From NCBI RefSeq assembly GCF_041379765.1, contig NZ_CP166919.1, positions 1 to 64,000 of the forward strand: a DNA stretch of 64,000 nt. Direction: 5' to 3'. Position 1 is the stretch's first letter, and every line of letters starts with the position of its first letter. The position numbers were made by a program, and so were the translations under genes. The notes beneath the pieces were generated by a model. It searched no databases, had not been told where the DNA came from, and worked only from the letters and a program-made list of their open reading frames with translations. This document shows, piece after piece, positions 17,908 through 26,289 of this stretch. Origin of the DNA: Thalassotalea sp. Sam97. GTDB lineage: Bacteria; Pseudomonadota; Gammaproteobacteria; Enterobacterales; Alteromonadaceae.

Positions 17908-19239
17908 CTATTGAAGTTGAATAGAAAACTTGGCACCGCCAAGCTCTGAACTTCGTGCTATATCTATGCTACCACCGTAACTTGTCACTAAATCTCTAAC
18001 AATAGCCAAGCCGATGCCATGGCCTGCTTGATAAGTATCGGCTCTAACACCACGTTGTAATATCGCTTGTTGTTGAGCCTCGTCTATACCTGGGCCATCG
18101 TCTTCAATGACGACAAAAGAGTGAGCTTCATGTTCAGTCAAGGTAATTAAAACTTGCTTGTTTGCGGCTTTGCAGGCGTTATCAAGGATATTACCGATGA
18201 TTTCCATTAAATCACGCTCGTCGCCTTTGAACGTGGCGTTATTGTCGAGTCGTAATGTGATATCAAGCTGCTTATCAAAATAGATTTTGCTCATGGTGTT
18301 AGCAAGCTTTTCAATGGTTTGAGCAATATTAATGCCCACATGCCAAGCTATATCACCGCCACTTTGCGCCCGCTTTAATTGGTGCTCAATAATGCCTGAC
18401 ATAGCTTGTAATTGCTGTTTACCGCTATCGTCTAACTGGCGTTGGTTGTTTAAAACGGCCAATGGCGTTTTTAAACTGTGGGCCAGATCACTTAATGCAT
18501 TGGCAAAGCGTTGTTGCTGATGATGTAAGCTGTTAATTAAGCTATTTAATTGGTCGGCTAGTCGTTGTAATTCGTAAGGGTAACGGCCACTAAGTTGACC
18601 TTGCTTACCTTCTTCAACCTCGCTTAGTTCCTGTTGCAGTGCGCTTAGTGGTTTTAAAACCCATAATAAGTAAAAAAATTGCAACAACAGCAGAACGAAT
18701 AAAATGGTGCTGCCCCATAGCCAAAGCTTGCTCTGGAAAGCGGTGAGTTGTTGTATAACAGGCGTTTTATCTTTTAATAAGTGTACTGTCAGGGCAAAGT
18801 CTTGTTCATTTGCGACAAAACTTACGCTAAAACTGTACAGTCGGTACGGGCGTTGTTGATAGCTAACATCTGTAAATTGCCCATTACCTACTGGCGGCTC
18901 ATTTAAACGAAAGTCAATACTATTATCGGCGAATGATAATGAGCGCCATAATAGAGTTTGTTGTTGGCTAATAAAGGCGTATTGCCCAGAATCACTAGTA
19001 TTGAAGTTAGGGTCAAGCAACACTTCAGGCATTTGCAATTGCTGATCGCTGACATCTGCAACCGCCAAAATGCTGTATGTATTGGCTATCAGCTCATTAT
19101 CATGCGCTTGTTCCAGTTGTTGCTTTACAACCGTATTGAGTAACCAGGCTAAGGTTGGTACTAATATCAGCACCATAAACATAGCGCTGATCAGAATACG
19201 AAATGATAACGACCGAAAGTACTTATTAGCGCTTAGCAT
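17908..19239 (-). CDS. sensor histidine kinase (PhoQ/QseC-like)
   Basis: The 443-residue membrane kinase has a first membrane segment at about 13-36, a periplasmic sensor region to about 171, a second segment at about 172-194, a HAMP-like linker, and a HisKA box DLAHSLKTPLAVL with phospho-acceptor H254. A HATPase domain follows with N box NILDNACKAA, VIEDDGPGID and GHGIGLAIVRDL. The ATG at 19239 is chosen because GGAG lies 3 nt upstream and it overlaps the regulator stop by 14 nt; an in-frame ATG at 19266 has no good ribosome site. It forms an operon with the response regulator and a PepSY protein. The C-terminus and HisKA resemble PhoQ. The signal sensed is unknown. Confidence 0.92.
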   Translation of the reverse strand: MLSANKYFRSLSFRILISAMFMVLILVPTLAWLLNTVVKQQLEQAHDNELIANTYSILAVADVSDQQLQMPEVLLDPNFNTSDSGQYAFISQQQTLLWRSLSFADNSIDFRLNEPPVGNGQFTDVSYQQRPYRLYSFSVSFVANEQDFALTVHLLKDKTPVIQQLTAFQSKLWLWGSTILFVLLLLQFFYLLWVLKPLSALQQELSEVEEGKQGQLSGRYPYELQRLADQLNSLINSLHHQQQRFANALSDLAHSLKTPLAVLNNQRQLDDSGKQQLQAMSGIIEHQLKRAQSGGDIAWHVGINIAQTIEKLANTMSKIYFDKQLDITLRLDNNATFKGDERDLMEIIGNILDNACKAANKQVLITLTEHEAHSFVVIEDDGPGIDEAQQQAILQRGVRADTYQAGHGIGLAIVRDLVTSYGGSIDIARSSELGGAKFSIQLQ

Positions 19240-19945
19240 TATCTCCACCAACATCTCGATTGGCATCTCGAGCGCTTATGTCGACTAACATGTAGCCCTG
19301 ACCGCGAAATGTTTCAATAAAACCATGGTTACCGTCGGGATCAAGCTTTTTACGCAAGCGACGAATAAATACCTCAATAACATTAGAATCAAGATCAAAA
19401 TCTTCGTTATAAATATGCTCAGTTAAGGTAGCTTTTGAGTGTACTTCACCTAAGTGTAAAAACATATACTCTAACAGGCGGTATTCGCTGGCGCTTAAGT
19501 TGATTACCTGGCGATTAACACTGACTTGCTGACTTTTGGTATTGATCGCTAATGGACCATTTTCAATAACCGGGCTTGCCTGCCCTGCACTGCGACGAAT
19601 TAACGCGTTTAAGCGCGCGAGGAGCTCTTCCATTATAAACGGCTTGGCGAGGTAATCATCTGCACCCGCGTCAAGGCCTGCTACCTTATCTTGCCAGTGA
19701 TCACGTGCGGTAAGGATTAATATAGGGAAGTTGATCTGCTGTTTACGTAGCATTTCTATTAAGCTAATGCCATCGATAAAAGGCAAGCCAACATCGATAA
19801 TAGCGGCATCGTAGGGAAATTCAGTCGCCTGAAATAAGCCAACTTTGCCATCTTCAGCAATATCAACACTAAATCCAGACTCTGTTAAGTTTTGTGCTAG
19901 CTGCTGTTGTAGATGCTTATCGTCTTCAACGACCAATATACGCAT
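19226..19945 (-). CDS. OmpR/PhoP-family response regulator
   Basis: The 239-residue regulator has an N-terminal receiver (acidic pocket E7, D8 and D9 in MRILVVEDDKHL, phospho-acceptor D51 in IIDVGLPFIDG, K in LAKPF) and a C-terminal winged helix ending in FETFRGQGYMLVD. It is the partner of the overlapping downstream kinase. Spacing to the upstream PepSY gene is 10 nt. Direct repeats with 11-bp period upstream of this operon and of the DUF3300 gene are likely binding sites. Confidence 0.95.
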   Translation of the reverse strand: MRILVVEDDKHLQQQLAQNLTESGFSVDIAEDGKVGLFQATEFPYDAAIIDVGLPFIDGISLIEMLRKQQINFPILILTARDHWQDKVAGLDAGADDYLAKPFIMEELLARLNALIRRSAGQASPVIENGPLAINTKSQQVSVNRQVINLSASEYRLLEYMFLHLGEVHSKATLTEHIYNEDFDLDSNVIEVFIRRLRKKLDPDGNHGFIETFRGQGYMLVDISARDANRDVGGDNAKR

Positions 19946-19955
19946 ACGCTACCTT

Positions 19956-20249
19956 TTATTTGGAAACTTTGCCGGTTTGGGCATTTACTAAAGCGTAAAT
20001 AATGTGGCCTTTATTGGTTAATAGCTTAACTCGGTAAGCCTTGCCATTAAGATCTTGTACTCCAAGCACTTTGCCGCCATATTTGTTTTTCGCCAATTTA
20101 GCAGCGTGTTGTTTGGATAAGACTTTACGTTGTTGCTTGATCTTTTGATGATGTGGTTTAAAAGACAGATCTTGACTTACCGGTAGTGCAGCAACGGCAT
20201 TGACACTGAAGAACAACCAAGCTAACAACATATATTTCATAAAATTCAA
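19956..20249 (-). CDS. small exported PepSY-domain protein
   Basis: The 97-residue protein has a signal peptide (KYMLLAWLFFSVNAVAAL) and a single PepSY domain: RKVLSKQHAAKLAKNKYGGKVLGVQDLNGKAYRVKLLTNKGHIIYALVNAQTGKV. PepSY proteins are periplasmic and often encoded with two-component systems, where they may act as accessory sensors or inhibitors. It is the first gene of the PepSY-regulator-kinase operon. The start could also be the Met at residue 4. Confidence 0.85.
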   Translation of the reverse strand: MNFMKYMLLAWLFFSVNAVAALPVSQDLSFKPHHQKIKQQRKVLSKQHAAKLAKNKYGGKVLGVQDLNGKAYRVKLLTNKGHIIYALVNAQTGKVSK

Positions 20250-20346
20250 TGCTCTATCGTTTAATTATGGTGTTTAAATACACCTGCAAGTGTAAAAGAT
20301 GCGCCATATTAAATAAACCTTTATCCGCCTAAAGATACCTGAGCTT

Positions 20347-20366
20347 AGCTGAACACTAGCTGAATA
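20347..20366. promoter_or_regulatory. response-regulator-like direct repeat between the divergent genes
   Basis: The box reads AGCTGAAC-N5-CTGAATA, with a perfect 8-bp direct repeat TAGCTGAA at 20346-20353 and 20357-20364. It lies in the 203-bp spacer between the PepSY operon (-) and the anchored-protein gene (+). An inverted half-site, GTTCAG, occurs at 20382-20387. It matches the box at 17717-17736 at all but the spacer and one arm position. Confidence 0.6.
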
Positions 20367-20452
20367 AAATTATCGGCATGCGTTCAGATTCTATTAAGTT
20401 AGCTTAGGTTTTAATAGCAACAAGCCCATACCAAAAAGGATAAGAGGTTTTC

Positions 20453-21286
20453 ATGAAACAGCTTACGAGTACTCAGAGTATAGATAATCAACAAACATTT
20501 TTTCGTAGCTTGCTTTGGCTAGTGATGTTACTTGCCATCATCAACACGGCGCTTATCGTAAATAAAGCCTTTGCAAGTGAGCAAACATCAGCAAGTAGCC
20601 GCAGTTTAGCCAACTTTACACATGAGTTTGACGATACAGTACGCAAGCAATTGTTTTCATTACCTGCAACTGACTTAACAAAAAGTAAGCAGCGTTTACC
20701 TGAAAAGCTGCAGCGCTCAAGTAGCTTTGATCGACAAAGCAGTGATTATGGCATTACAGCGACCATGCATTATCAAAGTTTTAGTATTTATGATGCCGAC
20801 AGCCGTTTATTCGATGATGAAGATTACGACGGCTACTATCAAACTTTTTCAGTTACTTTTGATGCCGATGTGATTTCTGGGAGCAGTGACCAAAGTGCAA
20901 GGGTGTACGCCCTACTGTACCTTAGTGAAAATAATGGTCCTTGGCAGCACTATTTCTCGACAGAAGACTTTGTAATTGTCGGCGATAGCAGTGAAGATGA
21001 GTATGAAGTATTTACCCAGTTGCTTGATGGTTATTACCCGAATGACTATGACGTTCTAATAGAGCTTTACCATGCCGATACGCAAGTATTGATTGCCACA
21101 TTAAGTGCTGATGACAGCAATGCGTTATATGCATTACCACTTGAAAGCAGTGACTACGATGAGGTTTATGAAGATCACGTTGATGTTCATTACCACGGTA
21201 GTATCGGCTTATTTACGGCATTGTTTATGTTTTCTGTATTAATAATACGTAAGCAACGAAAATTCATTAGAAATCCGCGACTTTAG
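20453..21286 (+). CDS. exported protein with C-terminal membrane anchor (choice-of-anchor H-like)
   Basis: The 277-residue protein has an N-terminal signal or anchor segment (LLWLVMLLAIINTALIVNKAFA), an acidic Ser/Asp/Tyr-rich middle region, and a C-terminal helix followed by basic residues (GSIGLFTALFMFSVLIIRKQRK). The layout and the segment DVLIELYHADTQVLIATLSADDSNALYALPLE recall 'choice-of-anchor H' proteins, whose C-terminus is a GlyGly-CTERM-like sorting signal. Here the Gly-Gly is reduced to GSIG. Function is unknown. It is divergent from the two-component operon, shares its control region, and may belong to the regulon. GAGG lies 5 nt before the ATG. Confidence 0.6.
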   Translation: MKQLTSTQSIDNQQTFFRSLLWLVMLLAIINTALIVNKAFASEQTSASSRSLANFTHEFDDTVRKQLFSLPATDLTKSKQRLPEKLQRSSSFDRQSSDYGITATMHYQSFSIYDADSRLFDDEDYDGYYQTFSVTFDADVISGSSDQSARVYALLYLSENNGPWQHYFSTEDFVIVGDSSEDEYEVFTQLLDGYYPNDYDVLIELYHADTQVLIATLSADDSNALYALPLESSDYDEVYEDHVDVHYHGSIGLFTALFMFSVLIIRKQRKFIRNPRL

Positions 21287-21327
21287 CCAGTAAAATTAGC
21301 CTATTTACAACAATAAACGGATTTCTT

Positions 21328-22692
21328 ATGTCATTGTCAGTCGTTATTCTTGCTGCGGGTAAAGGTACCCGCATGCGCTCTTCCCTACCTAAAGTGTTAC
21401 ACAAGGTGGCGCATCAGCCGATGGTACAGCATGTGATTGACGCTGCACGCGCGGTAGATTCAGATAATATTTATCTTGTATATGGCTTTGGTGGTGAAGT
21501 ACTTAAGGCGCAAATTAAAGGTGACGACTTAACGTTTGTTGAACAAGCTGAGCAATTAGGTACAGGTCATGCGGTTGATATGGCAAGCCCTTATCTAAAA
21601 GACGAAGAAGACGTGCTGGTGCTTTACGGCGATGTGCCATTAACGCAAGTATCGACTTTGCAACGCTTACTTACGGCAAAACCTGACGATGGTATGGGAC
21701 TACTTACCGTGAAACTTGCTAACCCAACCGGTTATGGCCGTATTGTTCGTGATAATGGCACCGTCGTTGGTATTGTTGAACAAAAAGATGCAACCCCAGA
21801 GCAACTATTAATTGATGAATGCAACACGGGGATGTTGGTTGCGAACGGCGGTGATTTAAAGCGCTGGTTATCTAACCTCTCTAACGACAATGCTCAAGGT
21901 GAATACTACCTAACTGACATTATCGCTATGGCACACAGTGAAGGCAAAGTGATTGCGACGGCACACCCGGATAGCGAAATTGAAGTTGAAGGTGCTAACA
22001 ATCGAGTGCAGCTGGCCAATTTAGAACGTGCTTACCAAGCCCGTCAAGCAGAAGAATTGATGATTGCAGGCGCCAGCTTACGCGATCCAAATCGTATTGA
22101 CGTGCGTGGTAAAGTAACGGTTGGTAGCGAAGTTGAAATTGATGTGAACTGTATCTTTGAAGGTACGGTAAACCTAGCAGATAACGTTAAAATAGGCGCT
22201 AATTGCATCATTATTAACTCTGAAATTAAACATGGTGCAGTGATCAAGCCTAATTCGATAATTGAAAATGCGATTATTGGTGAAGGTTGTTCTGCAGGTC
22301 CATTTGCGCGCATTCGTCCTGGCAGTGAGATGAAACCTGACTCACACGTGGGTAACTTCGTGGAAATGAAAAAAACCACCATGGGTGAAGGTGCAAAAGC
22401 CGGTCACTTAACATACTTAGGTGATACTGAAGTCGGTAAAAACGTCAACATTGGTGCGGGTACCATAACTTGTAACTACGATGGTGTGAATAAATCGAAA
22501 ACCATCATCAAAGACGGTGCCTTTATTGGTTCTAATGCCTCGTTAGTTGCTCCGGTTACGATTGGTGAAATGGCAACGACAGGCGCTGGTTCTACAATCA
22601 CCAAAGATGTTGAAGACAATTCATTAGCAGTTGCGCGCACGAAGCAACGCAATATTAGCGACTGGGCTCGCCCGACCAAAAAAGATAGCTAA
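21328..22692 (+). CDS. glmU: bifunctional UDP-N-acetylglucosamine pyrophosphorylase / glucosamine-1-phosphate N-acetyltransferase GlmU
   Basis: The 454-residue enzyme (E. coli 456) makes UDP-GlcNAc for peptidoglycan and LPS. The N-terminal uridyltransferase half has LAAGKGTRMRSSLPKVLHKV at residues 8-27. The C-terminal left-handed beta-helix has hexapeptide repeats and the acetyltransferase signature GNFVEMKKTTMGEGAKAGHL. glmU often directly follows atpC; here six envelope and regulatory genes lie between them. It is followed by a strong terminator. Confidence 0.98.
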   Translation: MSLSVVILAAGKGTRMRSSLPKVLHKVAHQPMVQHVIDAARAVDSDNIYLVYGFGGEVLKAQIKGDDLTFVEQAEQLGTGHAVDMASPYLKDEEDVLVLYGDVPLTQVSTLQRLLTAKPDDGMGLLTVKLANPTGYGRIVRDNGTVVGIVEQKDATPEQLLIDECNTGMLVANGGDLKRWLSNLSNDNAQGEYYLTDIIAMAHSEGKVIATAHPDSEIEVEGANNRVQLANLERAYQARQAEELMIAGASLRDPNRIDVRGKVTVGSEVEIDVNCIFEGTVNLADNVKIGANCIIINSEIKHGAVIKPNSIIENAIIGEGCSAGPFARIRPGSEMKPDSHVGNFVEMKKTTMGEGAKAGHLTYLGDTEVGKNVNIGAGTITCNYDGVNKSKTIIKDGAFIGSNASLVAPVTIGEMATTGAGSTITKDVEDNSLAVARTKQRNISDWARPTKKDS

Positions 22693-22718
22693 AAAGGTAT
22701 ATTAACCAACTCGTAATC

Positions 22719-22740
22719 AAGGGCGCTTTTGCGCCCTTTT
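22719..22740 (+). terminator. intrinsic terminator after glmU
   Basis: The stem AAGGGCGC (22719-22726) / GCGCCCTT (22731-22738) has a TTTT loop and a T-tract to 22740. It starts 26 nt after the glmU stop. Confidence 0.92.
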
Positions 22741-22920
22741 CTTTACCTGCCGATTAAAGCATTCACACAAAACGCTAATCCTAAATTGTAAAGTTCACTG
22801 TAAACATTCAATAACATCAGATAGATAGTAGTTTTTTGAACGTTTGACGTAATCCTTATAGGTATGTTTAAGATAGTGCCTATACTTTGTTCCACGAAAA
22901 TTCATTTTTGAGGAGACACT

Positions 22921-23208
22921 ATGGCAAATGAAGGTTATCACGAACCCATAAATGAGCTATCTGACGAAACAAGAGATATGCACCGAGCTATAACATCGTT
23001 AATGGAAGAGTTGGAGGCCGTCGACTGGTATAACCAACGTATTGATGCTTGCAAAGATGACGAGCTCAAAGCGATATTGGCTCATAATCGAGATGAAGAA
23101 AAAGAACATGCCGCTATGGTCCTTGAATGGATAAGACGCCAAGACAGTACCTTTGATAAAGAGCTTAAGGATTACTTGTTTACCGACAAAAAGATAGCTC
23201 ATAAATAA
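22921..23208 (+). CDS. encapsulated ferritin-like protein (EncFtn family), no cargo tail
   Basis: The 95-residue two-helix protein is very similar to the EncFtn ferroxidase of Rhodospirillum rubrum (HRAI-S-MEELEAVDWY-QR-DA, ILAHNRDEEKEHAAM-LEW). Iron-site residues E30, E60 and H63 correspond to the known E32, E62 and H65; W36 and Y37 are also kept. EncFtn forms ring decamers that oxidise Fe(II) inside an encapsulin shell. This protein ends right after the core (YLFTDKKIAHK), and no tail for shell targeting is seen. No encapsulin gene lies within about 40 kb to the right or 22 kb to the left. GAGGAG lies shortly before the ATG. Confidence 0.9.
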   Translation: MANEGYHEPINELSDETRDMHRAITSLMEELEAVDWYNQRIDACKDDELKAILAHNRDEEKEHAAMVLEWIRRQDSTFDKELKDYLFTDKKIAHK

Positions 23209-23224
23209 CATCACCCTTCACCAT

Positions 23225-23272
23225 ACTCGACATTCAGATAGGTCCCTGTTCTAGGTGTCGAGTGTTTAGTTT
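23225..23272 (+). terminator. possible terminator after the EncFtn gene
   Basis: An 8-bp stem, ACTCGACA (23225-23232) / TGTCGAGT (23256-23263), has a 23-nt interior that can fold partly on itself, then GTTTAGTTT. The long loop and poor T-tract make it uncertain. Confidence 0.4.
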
Positions 23273-23315
23273 GCTAAAATAGCGCCTTTTTGTGAGGTAA
23301 ATCATGGAGGAAGCA

Positions 23316-23702
23316 ATGCAATTAGCAGGTATTCATCATGTTGCAATCATTTGCTCTGACTATAACGTTTCTAAAGCCTTCTATACCGAGGTGCTTGGTT
23401 TTACTGTCGTTGCCGAACATTACCGAGCAACACGAAAATCCTATAAACTTGATCTAGCGTTACCAAGCGGTGAGCAAATTGAGTTGTTTTCATTTCCTGA
23501 TGCTCCTGCCCGAGTTAGCCGACCAGAAGCGCAAGGCTTGAGGCATTTAGCCTTTCGAGTAGCGAGTGTAGATCGCTATGCGACATACTTACAAGATAAT
23601 GGTGTCGAGGTCGAACCGATCCGTATCGACGAATATACCGGCAAACGCTTCACGTTTTTTCAAGATCCTGATGGCTTACCACTCGAGTTATATGAGCAAT
23701 AA
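23316..23702 (+). CDS. gloA2: VOC-family lyase GloA2 (YaeR-like)
   Basis: The 128-residue vicinal-oxygen-chelate protein is closely similar to E. coli YaeR/GloA2 (HH-AII--DY-VSKAFY, IELFSFP, RPEA-GLRHLAFRV, RFTFF-DPDGLPLELYEQ). Family members are metal-dependent lyases or isomerases related to glyoxalase I; the substrate of YaeR is not settled. The ATG at 23316 has GGAGG 5 nt upstream and gives the same N-terminal length as YaeR. An ATG 12 nt upstream (23304) also has a usable GAGG and cannot be excluded. Confidence 0.9.
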   Translation: MQLAGIHHVAIICSDYNVSKAFYTEVLGFTVVAEHYRATRKSYKLDLALPSGEQIELFSFPDAPARVSRPEAQGLRHLAFRVASVDRYATYLQDNGVEVEPIRIDEYTGKRFTFFQDPDGLPLELYEQ

Positions 23703-23825
23703 AAACTGATCAGTGTTTGATATGACATATAAATTGCTCTTGGTTGTTTGATAAGGTTGCTAACATGCCAGCCTCTGCTATGAGTTAATAAAGATTTAGT
23801 AGATAAACGACATGTAACGCCAACA

Positions 23826-24950
23826 ATGAATAAACATAGCCACAACGAAGGCGATGATGATAACAATGACAAAATAAAACCGTCATCATCTGCATCGTGC
23901 CATCATTGCGATGATGCAAGCGATCCTGATAGTAAACACGCGATAGATTGGTTATTTTGGGGTTCTTTTTTATCGGTTTTTGCGCTTTACATTACAAGCC
24001 TTCTTCCCATACATAGCCTCGTTGAGGCACCTTGGCTAGTAACTATGGTAGATACGGTTAAACATATGGTGCACGCCATGTGGTGGGGTGTGGTTATAGG
24101 TATCGTATTCATAGGTGTATTAGGTAAAGTACCGCGTCAATTTATTATGTCGATATTAGGGCGAGGTGGTACGCTTACGGGACTATTACGTGCCACCGCT
24201 GCAGGCGTGTTACTGGATTTGTGTAGTCATGGTATTTTGATGGTGGCAAGCAAGTTATATGACCGCGGCGCCAGCATTGGCCAAGTCATTGCTTTTTTGC
24301 TTGCTAGCCCATGGAATTCCTTTTCTTTAACCTTGGTATTAATTGGTTTAATCGGTTGGCAGTGGACCCTTGCGTTCATCGTCATGTCTATGTTGATAGC
24401 CATCGTTACTGGTTGGTTGTTTGAACTGTTAGTGGCGCATCGCTGGTTGCCAGCCAACCATAATCAACAGCAAACACCCCAAGATTTTCACTTTTTTAAA
24501 GAGGCTAAACTACAGTTGGCTAGTCACCAATTTGATATGAGCTTCTTCAAGGATGTTTTAGTGAGTGGTGTTAAAGACTCGAAAATGGTGGTTCGCTGGT
24601 TGTTGTTTGGTGTTTTACTAGCGGCAATATTACGGGTTATCTTTGATCAAGCACAATTTGAGCAATTTTTTGGTCCAACATTGCTGGGTTTGCTTATCAC
24701 AGTACTGGTGGCAACGGTTCTTGAAGTTTGCTCTGAAGGGTCAACTCCGATTGCTGCAGATATTCTTAATCGTGGTAACGCACCTGGCAATGGATTTGCC
24801 TTTTTAATGGCTGGAGTGGCCACGGATTATACCGAAATCATGGTGCTCAAAGACACTACTCGCAGCTGGAAGGTTGCTCTTTGTTTACCTATCATCACTG
24901 TACCACAAGTACTTATCGTTGCTTGGTTGATAAATAATGCCAGTGTTTAG
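23826..24950 (+). CDS. YraQ/ArsP-like permease with His/Cys-rich N-terminus
   Basis: The 374-residue membrane protein has a roughly 40-residue polar N-terminus rich in His, Asp and Asn with a CxxC pair (C25, C28 in SCHHCDD), then about eight to ten membrane segments in two halves. Each half has a conserved polar loop (DLCSHGILMVA; EVCSEGSTPIAADIL). This two-fold layout matches the predicted permease family DUF318/YraQ (ArsP-like), which includes arsenical and Cu/Zn exporters. The metal-binding-looking N-terminus suggests metal efflux, but the substrate is not shown. No metal regulator is adjacent. Confidence 0.75.
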   Translation: MNKHSHNEGDDDNNDKIKPSSSASCHHCDDASDPDSKHAIDWLFWGSFLSVFALYITSLLPIHSLVEAPWLVTMVDTVKHMVHAMWWGVVIGIVFIGVLGKVPRQFIMSILGRGGTLTGLLRATAAGVLLDLCSHGILMVASKLYDRGASIGQVIAFLLASPWNSFSLTLVLIGLIGWQWTLAFIVMSMLIAIVTGWLFELLVAHRWLPANHNQQQTPQDFHFFKEAKLQLASHQFDMSFFKDVLVSGVKDSKMVVRWLLFGVLLAAILRVIFDQAQFEQFFGPTLLGLLITVLVATVLEVCSEGSTPIAADILNRGNAPGNGFAFLMAGVATDYTEIMVLKDTTRSWKVALCLPIITVPQVLIVAWLINNASV

Positions 24951-25082
24951 TCGTCCTATATAACGTAGCTCGTTATTTTCGTCATATTAGCTGGCGAGTT
25001 ATGGAAACTTTTTGTGTAGGTTAAAATTCGGGGTGTTGAGCCTATAATGTATTGATAAATAGGTTATCCAATAGGAGCGTTT

Positions 25083-25457
25083 ATGATCACTCACGGCTTA
25101 TCAATTGGCTTGCAACGTATCAATGATGATGTCTTTGTCGCGATAAAAGCGATTGGTACGTTAACTTATGACGACTATCAACGTATTGTACCTATTTTGG
25201 ATTCCGCTTTTGAGCAAGTAACTGAGCCTAAAATTAAGGTGTTGTTTGATGCAACAGAATTTGACGGTTGGGAATTACGCGCTGCTTGGGATGACTTAAA
25301 ACTTGGCATTCGTCATGGTTCGAAGTTCGATAAAATTGCTTTAATAGGCTCTCAATCGTGGCAGCAATGGGCGGCCAAAGTATCAAGTTGGTTTATTGAT
25401 GGTGAAGTACAGTCGTTTACGGATAAACAACAAGCGCTAGATTGGTTGCTATCGTAA
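25083..25457 (+). CDS. SpoIIAA-like STAS/SpoIIAA-superfamily protein
   Basis: The 124-residue soluble protein matches the SpoIIAA-like family (DUF3478): KAIGTLTYDDYQRIVPILDSAF, KVLFDATEFDGWELRAAWDDLKLGI and FDKIALIGSQSWQQWAAKVSSWF. These small proteins have a STAS-like fold and have been linked to stress response or lipid binding; no enzymatic role is established. It is a single gene with a likely -10 TATAAT at 25043-25048 and TTAAAA 16 bp upstream (25021-25026). GGAG precedes the ATG. Confidence 0.8.
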   Translation: MITHGLSIGLQRINDDVFVAIKAIGTLTYDDYQRIVPILDSAFEQVTEPKIKVLFDATEFDGWELRAAWDDLKLGIRHGSKFDKIALIGSQSWQQWAAKVSSWFIDGEVQSFTDKQQALDWLLS

Positions 25458-25700
25458 GCTAAACTTGCTCGCGATAGCATGGTTACAATTGGTTGGTGGT
25501 TAGCTAGTTAGCCGAAGTAGTGTTAGAAGAGGTACTATTAGGTGGATTAAAGGGAGTCTTAGCAAGCTAGTTTTACCGACTTGTCACTATTTATTCAATG
25601 CATCCTTTTAATTGGAAACCGCAGCTCGCTGTAGATTAAACATCCTATTTAATGTTATGGTAATTTTAACTAGAGGCAATTCACGACCAGTTTTAACATA

Positions 25701-26117
25701 ATGAAATTAATAGCAAAATTAGCTTTTATTGGCTTTGTTGTGTTTGTCGCTTGGGTTCTTTACATAGCTAATACCGGTCAGCAAGCGATGTTCTCTTGGT
25801 TGTTAGTCGATATACCTTACGGCGATAAAGTTGGCCATTTTGGTTTGTTTTCTACTTTAACGATACTAGCGATATGGGCAAGCAATTTTCGTGTTGTTTA
25901 TATTTGGCGAATCCCCTGCTATTGGGCAACGCTTGTCGTGTTGCTGTTTGTTGCCATTGAGGAGCTTAGTCAATATTTTATACCGTCGAGACGCATGGAT
26001 ATTTATGACTTCTATGCTGATGCGGCTGGTATTATTCTCGCCTCATTACTTGCGACATTGCTCCATGCATGGCTGTATCGCAAGCACCGAAAGCAACTAA
26101 ATAGCGTGACCGAGTAA
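25701..26117 (+). CDS. VanZ-family membrane protein
   Basis: The 138-residue protein has four membrane segments and the VanZ-like signature GDKVGHFGLFSTLTILAIW and IEELSQYFIPSRRMDIYDFYADAAGI. VanZ-like proteins are widespread and mostly uncharacterised; the name comes from teicoplanin resistance, but no resistance role is implied here. It stands alone, preceded by 243 bp in which no clear signal was found. Confidence 0.8.
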   Translation: MKLIAKLAFIGFVVFVAWVLYIANTGQQAMFSWLLVDIPYGDKVGHFGLFSTLTILAIWASNFRVVYIWRIPCYWATLVVLLFVAIEELSQYFIPSRRMDIYDFYADAAGIILASLLATLLHAWLYRKHRKQLNSVTE

Positions 26118-26289
26118 GCCTTTTTTGAGTTTACTTTCGATTACTCTCTAAGCTTGTTGCGTCGCTTCCCTGCGGTTACCATTTGTCAGTTTATTTTGTC
26201 ATTTGAGCTATTCCTGCTAGACCTTAAATATTCACTTTGTTTTGGTCCTCCTACCAAAACGCAAATGATTATTCACTTAGGTAGAGAAT

